Assembly: GCA_030549495.1 (NCBI GenBank) | Contig: JAUIRK010001025.1 | Coordinates: 141,501 to 205,500 of the forward strand | DNA length: 64,000 bases | Direction: 5' to 3' | Source: Nectonema munidae | Lineage: Eukaryota > Nematomorpha > Nectonematoida > Nectonematidae | In this document: one piece after another, positions 54,117-64,000 of the stretch | Numbering within the stretch: position 1 is the stretch's first letter | How the letters are laid out: the number at the start of each line of letters is the position of its first letter | The notes under the pieces: generated by a model | Database searches by the model: none | Seen by the model: only the letters and a program-made list of their open reading frames with translations | Told to the model about the DNA's origin: nothing | Translations under genes and position numbers: made by a program

Positions 54117-55042
54117 TACCATTTTCACTTTAAGTTTGTCCCTTTTCACTTTAAGAGTGTTTTTCTACTTTGAGCATCTTTTTTTTAATTTGTTTGTTCT
54201 TTACTTTCAATAAACTTGTTTTTTATCTTCAAAACTTTTTAACAAAATTTTTTTAATTATAAAAATACATTTTAAAACTGAAAAAAATGTAAGGAAAAAT
54301 GAAATAAAATTTTAAAAAAAATGCAAAGAGAAGGGTAAAACATGGTCAACTACTAATTTCCAAAGCTCTTTTTTTTCTTCAGATATTTGGGTATACATAA
54401 TAACAGAATGAGAGTGAGTATAAAAAAATAACCTACATGCTTATAAGCATGTAGTTTTTATACTAAAGTTTAGCGGACCGATACGAATAAACAAAAATTA
54501 TGACAAAAATTGAAATTTTGTGCTAATCTGTGCAAGTTTTTAAGCTTGTAAACTTTTAGCAAACAAACTTAGAGTAGAACCTAATTTTCCTATTTGATGA
54601 AAAAATGTACTTTATATCTTTTAGTTTTTTGTAGTTGCTTTGAAACAAAACAAGCAAAGATTTTTTTATATTATTTCATTGCAAACCATGTTACTATAAA
54701 AGAGAATTCTTTTATTTCAGCTTCAATTTGCAAAAATGTTATTTTTTATATAAATAAAATATCATTATAACAAAAATTCCTTAAATTTAATAAAAATTTA
54801 AATATTTTTTTGATTTGAAACTTAAAAAGTTAACTTTTTTTGTAGTTTATAAAACAGCAACATAGATAATAAAAAAGCTAAATTAGGATATTTTGAATAT
54901 TAAATTGTAAAAATATAGGCAGATAACTTTTTAATATTTAAAAAAATAAATAAAATTCTAAAAAAAGTAAAAGTAAAAAAAATCCTAAAGTAAAAAAGAC
55001 GAACTTAAAGTGAAAAAGGACGAACTTAAAGTGAAAATGGTA
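54117..55042. mobile_element. Foldback element with CACTTTAAGTTYGTCC phrase repeats, copy 2
   Basis: The left end is TACCATTTTCACTTTAAGTT, then TGTCCCTTTTCACTTTAAG. The right end (54985-55042), inverted, is TACCATTTTCACTTTAAGTT, CGTCCTTTTTCACTTTAAGT and a third decayed unit. The outermost 20 bases are identical in inverted orientation. The interior is about 800 bp, almost pure A/T, with no frame. The same family as 43380-43947. Confidence 0.75.
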
Positions 55043-55589
55043 CATGTTACATATAATATAGAAATTAATCATTTCCACGCAACGAATACTTGTATTTAAT
55101 TTCTTTAGAAATTAAATGAAATTAAACGTGGTGTGAAGCTGAGTTTTGACTTTTTAGGATTAGCTCGTACTGAAAATCATTATCAAGACATTTTACAAGT
55201 GGTGGAACAAGACCGAAAGCTTAATCCTAATTTGAGAAAAACGAAAAACATTTGAATAAAAAAAATCCTAAATAAAGTTTTAATTTTTACTTGTTTTGAT
55301 TAATTTTCAGTTTATTTAAATATTTTGGGTTTAAAAAAAGGAACCACTGAATATTCCTATATTAAAATTACAGATCGACTAAAATACCTAAAAAAAAAAC
55401 GCCTAGGTTAGTATGATTGGTGGACCCAGTGAACATAAATCAAATTTCACAAAATTTTGGATAATAGTTTTATATGATTATAGGAACAAAATTAATTAAT
55501 GTACACATTAATTAATTTGAACTTTTGAAAATATGGGAGCATTGTGTGCACGCTAATGTGGAGGGTATTTTTCATGTTCTCAGTCAGAT
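55043..55589. other. AT-rich stretch with no recognised gene
   Basis: Short frames such as FLGLARTENHYQDI near 55150 are not long enough to support a gene. Confidence 0.35.
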
Positions 55590-56190
55590 AGTGTTCACAG
55601 TAAGACGGAAGCATGAAGCGCCTTTCAAATTCAACACCTTCATTTTTTCTTTATCAAACTAAAGCTGTTGCTGAAGGTGTCTTGAGATTTCAAAGGAATG
55701 TGTTCAAGTATTTTATGAATGCTTTGCATGAGTAAATGTGTCAAAGTCGGCGCTGAAAGAGAAATTGCTCTTGTGGACAACTTCTATTTTATGTGAAAAG
55801 TGGTGTACAATGTGTGAAAATACAAACGCACGCTTTCTATATTTTAAAACACTGTTGAGGGATGTGTGTCTGACCCCACCCTTTGATAGAAAAGTTGTGG
55901 GGTGCTTCTTTCAACCCTCTCAAGCTCAGTTGTGACACCAGAGTCCCAATAAATGAAAACCTGACATTATGAAATTCCTATCAATACTGGTTTAAAACAA
56001 AATAAAGCAAACTTTTCCATGTCTTCCCCATGGATGTGACAAAGTTGATACGCTGAGGATACATAAAAAATACATTCCAAAAATACTTATTTTATTAGAC
56101 GTGTCAATATCAACATTTAGCTTGCGGGCCGGTGAAACTTACTTCGCAGGTCAGATCTCGCCCGGGCCGTAGTTTGGCGACCCCTTATCT
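55590..56190. mobile_element. Charlie-type hAT remnant, right end preserved
   Basis: At 56140-56188 the sequence, read inverted, is GGGGTCGCCAAACTACGGCC then CGGGCGAGATCTGACC, the terminal structure of GTF2IRD2/Charlie-type hAT elements. A 65-codon frame at 55738-55935 and neighbouring frames have protein-like composition but were not matched to transposase blocks. The left end was not found. Confidence 0.5.
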
Positions 56191-56394
56191 ACGGGAACAA
56201 TAACCTAAGATGGGTTAATTCCATTAAAAAAGAAATCAAGCGATTAGTCTTCAAAGCTAAAATCCTCAAAAAATGTAGAACTAAAGTCAAAATTCTCTAT
56301 AATCTTCACGTTGATCCATATTGACTAAACATAATCAAAAATGATTTGACAGAGTAGGGCCTCTTTATTCGAGCTTTTTTAAATTGTAGCCACC
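56191..56394. other. Short unassigned spacer
   Basis: No feature recognised. Confidence 0.3.
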
Positions 56395-56571
56395 TTAACC
56401 CATTTACGACCAATGTTCCTATTTTGGATTGGAAAATAAGTAATTTCATCTTCGTCTGCTTTTTTCAATGACTTTGAATATAAATCGTCTGCGTTTTTTT
56501 TAGATATCGTCTGCTTTGCTTGTTTTAAATTTGCTTTATTTAAAAGTTTGCTTTGGTCTTAAATGGGTTAA
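56395..56571. mobile_element. piggyBac-type MITE, copy 2, intact TTAA ends
   Basis: TTAACCCATTTACGACCAAT at the left is matched by the inverse of CTTTGGTCTTAAATGGGTTAA at the right. TTAA at both edges is the piggyBac target duplication. The 177-bp interior shares TTCATCTTCGTCTG and CAATGACTTTGAATATAAATC with copy 1 at 17.3 kb. It depends on a transposase supplied elsewhere. Confidence 0.88.
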
Positions 56572-58030
56572 TCCAGATCCAGGTGAATCCTTATTGACAA
56601 TAAATGGAAAGCTTACCTAAGGATTTCAATGGTAAAATTCACGAAAATAAGTTGCACGAATGAAATGAAAAAGCTTTTCAGTAACAACGAAAAACGACAA
56701 TCATATCGCGAAAAAAGTTCGTTGATGGGTAAGTTTGTTTTTTAACAAGAATTCATCTAAGAAGGCGTGTTTTTATCTGGTGAAGAGATGAAATGGTTGA
56801 AAACTTGAAAGTTATCAGTTTCTTTCATGAGAGAGAATGTAGGGAATGATAAATATATCTCCCTCACTTCATATATTCTGCATATCTATGCAGCTTGCGT
56901 GTGATTGTTGGTAATTTTTTTTCTCTTGACAAATTTTGTCCTGATACAGATTTCGCTTAGATAAATTAACTTATGCCCAAAATATAGAAAACATAGCGTA
57001 AATAATCTAGAGATGAAATTCAAAAATGGAAACAAATGTAGCAAGAAAACAATGTCTACCAGTTGGATCAATTATTCCATCCAAACTGTCTTGAAATGGA
57101 AGAATATCAGCGCAAGTAGCTGTAGTCAATAAGTCAGTTAAATAATAAATATGTAAAGTTGAAAAATTGTGGCTTGATAAAGATATTTTTGTTATGGCAT
57201 CCAGTATAATAAGCCTAACATAACATGAAATGAAATGTATTAAAAAATGCTTAAGAACGCAAAGATTTGGAAAATTTAGTCCCATCGGTTCGAAATACAA
57301 TATCTCAAAGAAATACAATAGCTTCAGATAGGTGGAGTCCAGCATCATTATTAAATTTATCAGTGCATCTCAAAGAGCTTCTTACTTAAGTCCTTTTTAA
57401 AAATGACGTTTTCAAAGTTTTTGGGGAGCTGTGAAAATTTAGGTAGAATAGAACATTTCTCAATAAAGTAGGTAATTACACATTTAACTTAATTTTAAAA
57501 TAATTTATTCCCTACAACCAACTCCAGGAAATCAAATGAAAATTTAGAGTTGATTTACAAAGCTATCAATTCTATTCCAGAAAGTTTTTTCTTCAATGGG
57601 GTACTTCAAATCAAAAATAAGAAATTGACGACGAAACTCTTTTAACTTCATTATTTTTAAAATATTTTTTTAAAGCATAGAATGTGTTATTTCCTATTTC
57701 TAAGCCTTCTTGTTTCAAGATAAGTTCTAAAATGATTTAAGAATAAAAACAAGTTTCTAAAGTCGGAAATTATGCAGAATCCAAATTACCACAAAAAAAA
57801 CTTTTCGCAAAAATAAAAAATTTTACCTCGTTTCTCATAAATTATTTTTTATATTTTCATAATTCTTGTTATTTTAGCAACATTTTTTTACAATTTTGAA
57901 TAAAATTGAACACATTTTTATCAATTCATTTTCCAATAAAAGATGCACATTTTCTTAAATCAATAAAAATCATAGATTATAAAATATTTTTTATGTAAAA
58001 TTTTCTTTTTAAAATGTTTTTTTATTTTTA
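56572..58030. other. AT-rich stretch with no recognised gene
   Basis: No supported gene. The 113-codon minus-strand frame at 57007-57348 shows no family resemblance. Confidence 0.4.
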
Positions 58031-58220
58031 AGTCAATTTTTTCTTCTCGTATGCCAGTGATCGCAAGACTTTTCTGTTGGTGTGTCAAACAAATGTATCT
58101 TTTCCTTTTTCATCCAACGTGTTTTGTCTTTCGAAAAAAATTCTTTTTTGGTCGAAACTCGAGCAAACTTTTTTACACTTTTTACTGACTTTATCGCTTT
58201 ATCTTTGATTTTAGGCATGT
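58031..58220 (-). mobile_element. hAT-like transposase N-terminal fragment
   Basis: The minus strand reads MPKIKDKAIKSVKSVKKFAR, STKKEFFSKDKTRWMKKEK and TEKSCDHWHTRR. The start resembles MPKIAKDKATK of the 34.2-36.0 kb hAT, and the Cys/His part looks like a decayed BED-type finger. The middle ~82 bp (about 58188-58107) is identical, in inverted orientation, to 62291-62372 inside the piggyBac gene. Confidence 0.5.
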
Positions 58221-58265
58221 ATTTATTTTCTATTATTATTGAAACCTAAAGTGATATCCTCAATT

Positions 58266-58604
58266 CATCATCATCCATTTTGCCTTCTAGGCCTGGTTAT
58301 TGTTCCCAAAGAGACGGGGTCAACCAGTTTGCTGCAACAACTACGCCATTTCATTCTTTCTTTAGCATCACTTCGCACAAGCTTTCTTTTTTCCATATCG
58401 TGGTGAATCACTTCATTCCATGCTTTCTTTGGTCTTCCTCTCTTCACCTTTCCATCAATCAATTCATTTTTTTATCTTTTTTAGAACGTTCCCTTCGGAT
58501 ATCCTTTCGACATGACCAAACCAACGTAATCTATTCTCTTCTAAATGCACTTCTATATCCTCAATTCCAATTTTCTTTCTCAACACATCGTTGGTAATCC
58601 AAAA
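58266..58604 (-). mobile_element. RTE-like LINE, 5'-truncated insertion with 14-bp target duplication
   Basis: TGATATCCTCAATT flanks the insertion perfectly at 58252-58265 and 58605-58618. The minus strand encodes the C-terminal end of a non-LTR polyprotein: VHLEENRLRWFGHVERISEG, one frame change, then DGKVKRGRPKKAWNEVIHHD and KERMKWRSCCSKL. LRWFGHV...GRPKK.W is the usual tail of RTE/BovB-like and related reverse transcriptases. The 3' end is a GAT/ATG repeat, typical of RTE elements. Only 339 bp were inserted. Confidence 0.85.
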
Positions 58605-58618
58605 TGATATCCTCAATT

Positions 58619-58870
58619 ATGAAAAATAATAATTGTACCATCATGTCTAAAAAAAGGAATAGAAAGCTCCAAAATTCACTTCACATAATGGCTCCTATGA
58701 TTGTTCAATCATCATCAGTTTACATATCCGTTATCAGCCTTCTTTGTAATAGAAATTAGACATAATGATGTTAATGTATTTACAGAATAAAAAAGAAATA
58801 AAGAAAATGTACTCGTTCATTTATTTATTTTTGTGATGCTGTACCAACCCTTTGATATTAGGCTTATAAC
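58619..58870. other. Short AT-rich spacer
   Basis: No feature seen. Confidence 0.3.
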
Positions 58871-58882
58871 TTGTGTTTTTTA

Positions 58883-60482
58883 TTAATACACGCGCCGAAT
58901 TAGCATCATAGGCTTTTGTTTTTCCGTTTTTGATGAGTTTAGTGAAGAAAATAATGATTCACATGCATATGGGGAAGGAAAAACTGTTTGTATTGTTTTT
59001 ACGAATCTTTTGAGAGAACCAAATGTTTCAGGAATGCTATTCCAAGCAAGCAACAATTCTTTATCTTGATTGCAGGAGCCAGACCCATGGAGGCTGTCTT
59101 GTTCACGTTCTTCTAAATCAGCCCTAAGACTGATAAACTTTTGTTTCCAAATGGAACTGGATTGAAATTCTACTAACTCCATTTCCAAAGCATCAATGTT
59201 TAGACATTCAAACAAATCTATTTTTAGTTTGGTAAAATTTATCTGGTTAGGACATTTTATGCAAAGTAGTACTTCTTCAAGCTTCTGAAATTGTGTTTTA
59301 GTTCACTTAACCCATTTACGACCAATGTTTCCAAAGGAAACACAGACGAATTCCTACTTTAAATGGAATTAAATAGGAATTACTAAAGTCGTCTGCTTTG
59401 CTTGGTCTTAAATGGGTTTTTAAATGCAGTGATAGATGAATAAAAAGCATTAGGTAACTGAGCCAGGCAGTTTTGTCTAATTCAGGAAAGTCTTTATTAA
59501 TTTTCATGTTTAGATAAAGCTTTATCTCATTTAAGTGAGGCAAATTCACGTTTGTGCAATGCTCTTGCTGGATATCAGATTATTATCTACTTTAGTGACG
59601 ATAAATGTCACATCATGGAGTTCTCTTAACCCAACTTTAGCACACAGTACTACTTTGTGTATGATGCAGTGAAAAAGTAAAATGGGATGACCAACTACTT
59701 CTGTGAAAAGCTTTATAAATCCAACATGACGGTCAACCATGTTGGGAGCACCATCTGTTCTTACTGACACAATTTTTGACATATCAAGGTTTCTTTCACG
59801 CAACATATTAACGACAATTACCTGTTTTAAAGATTCCAAACCAAGCAATTCTTCATACAATGCATTACGACTACAATACCTGCCAAAGACTGCCAGTAGA
59901 GCGGATGATGTGATATCAGTCGTTTCATCAAGACAAATTGAATAGAAATCACAACCAGTCAAGTCTTTTTTATCTAACTTGTTATATTAGAGTGCATGGC
60001 CATTACCCGGTTTTTACAGCGTTTCTGGAAACAGGCCACTCTTCTATGCGTTTGAAAATAGCGTCTTTGTTATTAAAATTATCGAAGAAAAAATGGGCAC
60101 ATTTCACAAAAGCACTTTTAAGAAACTGACCTTCACCGAAAGGTTTTCCATGCTTAACAATACTGTGTCAAAGACTGAAACTTACTGAAACCAAGTCTGA
60201 ATTTTCACTTACAAATCTCATCAAACTTATAGATTGGATAGTTTTCTTTCTTAATTCTTGAGTGATATACTCTTTACGTTCTTCTTTACTTTTTTCTAAG
60301 AGCCACTTGTGATTTCTTTCGCAATGTCTTTTCACATTCCAGGATTTGCTCACAACTTGTTCATCACATAAGATGCAAAGAGCTTTGCGATTTCTTTCAA
60401 TAACGCCATACTGATTAGTCCAGCCTTCTTGGAAATTTCTATTACTTCGGTTTACAGATAATTTAGTTTTCTTAATGTTCAT
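58883..60482 (-). pseudogene. hAT transposase (GTF2IRD2/ZBED5-like), broken and carrying a MITE
   Basis: The minus strand starts MNIKKTKLSVNRSNRNFQEG at 60482 and has a zinc finger (CILCDEQVVSKSWNVKRHCE then RNH). It continues YITQELRKKTIQSISLMRFV, IVKHGKPFGEGQFLKSAFVK (other frame, about 60150-60090) and CDFYSICLDETTDITSSALL with the catalytic Asp region (59950-59890), then SIVSVRTDGAPNMVDRHVGF (59790-59715) and HCIIHKVVLCAKVG. The C-terminal dimerisation block is VFPSPYACESLFSSLNSSKT (about 58985-58925). The MITE at 59307-59423 lies inside. At least four further frame changes or stops. Family: Charlie-type hAT close to host-domesticated GTF2IRD2/ZBED5. Confidence 0.85.
59307..59423. mobile_element. 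piggyBac-type MITE, copy 3, inside the hAT gene
   Basis: TTAACCCATTTACGACCAAT opens it, and CTTGGTCTTAAATGGGTTTTTAA closes it (inverse of the start, with two extra T). It is shorter than copy 2 (117 bp) because of an internal deletion, but keeps the GTCGTCTGCTTTG segment next to the right end. Its position dates it after the hAT insertion. Confidence 0.85.
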
Positions 60483-61014
60483 TATGATTGGGAGGGATGC
60501 GATTATAAAAGTGTTAAATCTTCTGGCGAAACAGACATAAGAGTTCCTGCACATTCTGAAATAAAAAGGAAAAGATAAATTTGAATGGCAGACTGCAAAA
60601 TATAACGATGCAATGCACGTGGTAATGAATGATCTCTGAGTTGAATGAGTATGAAAAGTAATAAATTGGTAGCAACAACGAACAAGATACTTCATGGTGG
60701 ACGTACGATACAAAAGAAAAATATACCCAACCGTAAAGAATCTCTTTGTGCTTTATATTATAAGAGCGATGCTAAAAATTTCGTAAAAATTCAAAAAGTG
60801 CATTCTTTCCTACAGAGTTTTCTACATGGAATCCTCTCTTGCGTTTTAAATCACACCACAATATCTAACAATGAAAGTATAAATTTTAGATATTAAATAC
60901 CATGAAAGGACGCAAATAGCTATTTTCTAAGATTAGGTTAGTGTAAATCGGGCTTGAATATAGAGGTTTATATGTAGCTAGACAAAAGTGTAGGGTGGGA
61001 AATTTCTCCCTTGG
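60483..61014. other. Flank of the hAT element, unassigned
   Basis: The 181-codon minus frame reaching 60713 extends the transposase upstream of its likely start but has no conserved blocks there. The hAT terminal repeat was not located. Confidence 0.35.
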
Positions 61015-61185
61015 GGGTCATTCACAATTGATGTTAATCAAAGACTAGGGGTAGGGGTGTCGCTAAGTTGACAAATGAAGAATTTGTAAAATAATTAAAT
61101 ATTCAAAAATTGACAATGGAGCCGGGGGGGGGGGGGGGGTTAAAATCAAATTGCAAATCGGAATTCATCAAGTGAATAATGACGC
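61015..61185. mobile_element. Possible MITE with GGGGTCATTCACAATTGATG ends
   Basis: The left end GGGGGTCATTCACAATTGATG and the inverse of the right end (GGCGTCATTATTCACTTGATG) are alike. A run of about 15 G sits inside near 61130. Elements with GGGGTCATTCACAAAT-type ends are common in invertebrates. Imperfect ends make this tentative. Confidence 0.4.
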
Positions 61186-61810
61186 CAAGCAAGCATAACT
61201 CAAGATGAATGAATCGCGAACAAAATAAATCCACTCATTCTTTCTCGGAAAAAGTCATTATATTAAAAATATAGTAACAGATGCAAAACGTAATGACTTC
61301 GTATGGAATAGCTTCATCAGATAGCAAACGGAACTTAGACACAACTAGCGTGTCAGAGACTGTCTTAATCCAATCTTTTTCTATAAAAAGTCAATAATTT
61401 GACAATTTTAGGCTCAATTTTGAACTTCTTGATACACAAGATTTTAATTTCTATCTTCATGCATTTTTTACATCTTGTTTGATGCGCAATCACTATGTAT
61501 CCACAATTCATCATATTTTCATCTGGAAATCTGGGACTTTTAATCTTATTCTGTGATGAAAAGGAGTTTTTTATAACAAATTTGATTGATTTTTGCCGAT
61601 ATCTGAAAATAACTTCCAGTCTTCAAAATTGATTTATGCTTCAATGTATAAGAACGATTTCAAAACTTAAAAACGCGCTCTTCCTTTGTAATTTTCTAGA
61701 ATTTTTACAAAATCATGATAACTTTCATAAATGAGCTATTAAAAATTTGGCGTATCAATTAAAAGTTCACTTTTCTTGACCTTACAATTTAACTTTTTTA
61801 CACAAACGTA
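61186..61810. other. AT-rich stretch with no recognised gene
   Basis: No frame or repeat end was recognised. Confidence 0.4.
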
Positions 61811-63410
61811 CACTAGAACGACCAAGTGGGTCAATTGACCCATACCAAATACTAAACATTTTTTACAAGCATAAATCTGTTTTATTTTTTAGTGAAACTC
61901 AACCGATACTCTCATGTACAAGCATTATTACTTTCATTAAATGGTACTCATATCCTACAACGACCAAAATTGGTCATTTGACCCATTTTTTCATTTTTTA
62001 TACTTTACAAATTATAATAATTATATATAGTTAATAAATAGTTTTTAATAATAATTTATATTATATATTTTATAAATATATATAAAATAAAATAATATTT
62101 TTGATTCAAATAAATTTATCAAAAATTTTTTTATTCTTTTTTCACTCCAATTTTGTTTTATGGCTGCTGACTCTTCAAACGATTTTATAGTCTTTGATGA
62201 TAGTTGCGATGAAAGTACTAGAAGTGAAAATTCTTTATCTGATTCAAGTTTTGATACTAATTCAAGTACTTCCAGTAATTGTGAAGTTATCAGTAAAAAG
62301 TGTAAAAAAGTTTGCTCGAGTTTCGACCAAAAAAGAATTTTTTTCGAAAGACAAAACACGTTGGATGAAAAAAACTTTTTCGAAGAAACCGCAAAAACTA
62401 AATTTTATGGGGAATAAAAGTGGTCCATCAAAATTTCTTCTTGCTGATGAGTGATGTGATTCTGGAAAAGATAAAGTATTCCATTTTAGAAGCCAGAAGA
62501 AAAGGAGATGAAAAGATCTGACATTAGATGAAATTGGTGCGTTTATTGGATTATGTTTTGAAAGGCACGAGTGAACCGCTACGCAGTTTCTGGAGTGATG
62601 ATTATGGGAGAGAAATTTTCAAAAAAACAGTGAGTCGTAATAAATTTGAAGGATAATGAAATATCTGAGGTTTGATGATAGAAATTCCAGACAAAAGGCA
62701 AGAAAGGATGACAAATTTTGTCTGATAAGAGAAGTATGGGAAACTTTCATTCAAAACTGTATGAAATGTTATGTTCCGAGAGGATTATGCACCTTTGATG
62801 AACAGTTATTATCTTGCAAATCAAGGTGCAAGTTTCCAAAGGTATGCGTGCTAAACCTGGCAAATTTGGAATAAAGTTCTGGCCTTTTCCAGACTTCAAA
62901 AACGGTTATGTGATGAATGGCTTTCCATACACTGGTAAGGAAGAAAACAGATTCAAGCCTTTAGGAGAGCATGTTGTCTTGAAATTTGTGCCACCTTTTT
63001 TGAACATGGGACTCAATGTAACAACAGATAACTTTTCTACTAGTTTATCTCTTGCTCTAGAACTGAAAAAGCTTCAAACATCTCTTCTGAGAAGGATAAG
63101 ATCACACAGAAGAGAAATACGACAAGAATTTGTTGAAAAAGCTAAATCTTTGAACTTATTAGAGTCTTTTACCATTTATAATGAGCACGCTATGCTGCCT
63201 GCTTATAAAGCAAAGAAAAATAAAGTTGTTTATCTCTTGTCTTCATTACACAATGATTTCGCTTTGGAGGAAGAAAACAATCCTAAAAGAAAATCGAAAG
63301 TTATATAGCATTACAATTTTACTAAAGGAGAGGTAGATACAAGGGATCAAATTATAAAGTTTTATTCAACTAGACCTTCAAAAAGAAGATGGACCATGGC
63401 GGTGTTTTTT
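61811..63410 (+). mobile_element. piggyBac transposon, second lineage, 3'-truncated
   Basis: The left end at 61811 is CACTAGAACGACCAAGTGGG followed by a GTCAATTGAC palindrome, with a second related motif (ACGACCAAAATTGGTCATTT) at 61959. The gene follows at 62160. No matching right end is seen: the coding homology stops near 63405 at TTTTTTAACCCTCAGCAGCC, probably where another insertion or deletion joined. Confidence 0.75.
62160..63398 (+). pseudogene. piggyBac transposase (DEQLL type), broken and truncated
   Basis: Frame one (62160) starts MAADSSNDFIVFDDSCDEST with a Ser/Asp-rich region, then SVKKFARVSTKKEFFSKDKT and RWMKKTFSKKPQ in another frame, LDEIGAFIGL (about 62525), MKYLRFDDRNSRQKARKDDK (62656), LCTFDEQLLSCKSRCKF with the first catalytic Asp, KPGKFGIKFWPFPDFKNGY (62844 on), LGEHVVLKFVPP, NVTTDNFSTSLSLALELKKL (second Asp), and FTKGEVDTRDQIIKFYSTRP with the third Asp followed by SKRRWTMAVFF (63318-63398). 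DEQLL, TDNF and DTRDQ are the classic piggyBac sites. Five or more frame changes; no cysteine-rich tail left. A different subgroup from the 44.7 kb copy (DEQLL versus DESMVPYYG). Confidence 0.85.
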
Positions 63411-63825
63411 AACCCTCAGCAGCCCACTTGAACACGATCGTCTTCACACTGAAATAACAGGGTGTTTTTTTTTCGAAATCGTTCAATCTTATAAATGTTT
63501 CGGGCCCTAAAGATCAAAATTTGAAATGTTTAAAAATCAGTTAAAAGAAAAAAAAAAGAATGAACAATAACACCAAGGATATAAAAAATTCATGTTTAAA
63601 AAAAGGCTCATTTTTAACGCCATCTATCACTGTTTTTTAAAATTATTCAAACCAAATTAATTATTGTAAAATGTTTTTTTTTAATTTTTAATGCCACATA
63701 CACTAACGCTTATCTCGTCAGCGCTTCATATTAGCTAATTTTCCAGAGATATTTGCAGAATATGATTATAAACTATTTGTTTTCAGATGACTCTTTTGGA
63801 AGGGTTCCAGGTTAATTCTAACAAA
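63411..63825. other. Junction sequence, unassigned
   Basis: Begins with a TTAACCCTCAGCAGCCC stretch that could be the end of another TTAA-targeting element. No second end was recognised. Confidence 0.3.
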
Positions 63826-63902
63826 GAAAATTTTCACGCGGTAATTTTCACCACGGTATATTCCACCATGGTAAGTTCCATCACGGGGAATATCGGAACT
63901 TA
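63826..63902. repeat. Phrase-repeat block (ACCACGGTATATTCC type)
   Basis: Successive units: CACGCGGTAATTTTC, ACCACGGTATATTCC, ACCATGGTAAGTTCC, ATCACGGGGAATATC. The same style of ~15-bp degenerate phrase occurs at foldback ends elsewhere in the window. An inverted partner may lie beyond the window edge. Confidence 0.5.
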
Positions 63903-64000
63903 ACGTTATTTAATTATTTGTGGTGTGTGTGTACAATCTATCATTCAAGCTAAACAACTAAGTCACGGTAATGTTTCCAAGTTGGAATATACCATTTTTA

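Noticed and set aside
56886-57348. Two overlapping minus-strand frames (61 and 113 codons) as a membrane protein
   Set aside because: Hydrophobic composition is what AT-rich DNA gives by chance; no start context, splice sites or homology.
61810-61850. GGGTCAATTGACCC palindrome as a transcription factor site
   Set aside because: It lies at the outer edge of the piggyBac element and is repeated in altered form at 61960, so it is part of the transposon end.
1-64000. Retroviral, LTR or capsid-bearing elements, CRISPR arrays and rRNA genes
   Set aside because: No protease/integrase/capsid blocks, no paired long direct terminal repeats, no regular spacer array and no conserved rRNA sequence were recognised on reading both strands.

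Overview
The window is strongly AT-rich (roughly 70% A+T by eye) metazoan nuclear DNA. Genes are split by GT-AG introns, long stretches hold no open frame, and remnants of many transposon families are packed densely. There is no sign of bacterial gene organisation, a CRISPR array or an rRNA gene. The tRNA-derived SINEs, CR1-like and RTE-like LINEs, Tc1/mariner, piggyBac and several hAT lineages, plus a cysteine-patterned secreted-type protein, fit an invertebrate. An arthropod (arachnid or copepod) is my best guess, but nothing here proves it.

Two host genes are visible, both on the minus strand. The main one (about 47.24 to 30.77 kb) encodes an SLC45-family H+/sugar symporter of the major facilitator superfamily. 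I could join seven exons with matching splice phases into 570 codons with twelve predicted membrane segments and the family motif RFGKRRPF; only the first exon with the initiator is missing. Its introns hold a piggyBac copy, a hAT copy, SINEs, foldback elements and a hairpin repeat. The second (12.3 to 9.6 kb) is a small cysteine-rich, probably secreted protein whose last two exons join in phase. Its C-terminal tail is hydrophobic and could be a GPI signal or membrane anchor.

Everything else recognisable is mobile-element debris. From left to right: a hAT-type non-autonomous element (0.1-0.8 kb); a CR1-like LINE remnant (2.05-3.2); a GC-richer element with ~145-bp terminal inverted repeats carrying an 'orphan' gene family (3.2-5.3); LINE 3' ends and small foldbacks (7-16 kb); a composite foldback holding a SINE and a piggyBac-type MITE (16.95-18.0); a LINE (21.1-22.3); two Tc1/mariner copies, one split by a SINE with 16-bp target duplications (23.2-25.4); LINEs and SINEs (25.9-29.7); the SLC45 locus (30.5-47.3); a second fragment of the orphan family (49.1-49.5); a foldback (54.1-55.0); and a nest of hAT, RTE, piggyBac and MITE pieces (55.6-63.4).

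The points most worth a second look are: (1) the TIR-bounded GC-rich element, which ties the widespread 'GYTKY...CFLCLWDSR / ERFHQ' protein family to a DNA transposon; (2) a set of foldback elements whose ends are built from short repeated phrases; (3) an ~82-bp perfect block shared in opposite orientation between a hAT-like N-terminal fragment and a piggyBac transposase gene; and (4) LINE 3' ends that each carry a different microsatellite straight after AATAAA. No retroviral, LTR or capsid-bearing element was recognised.
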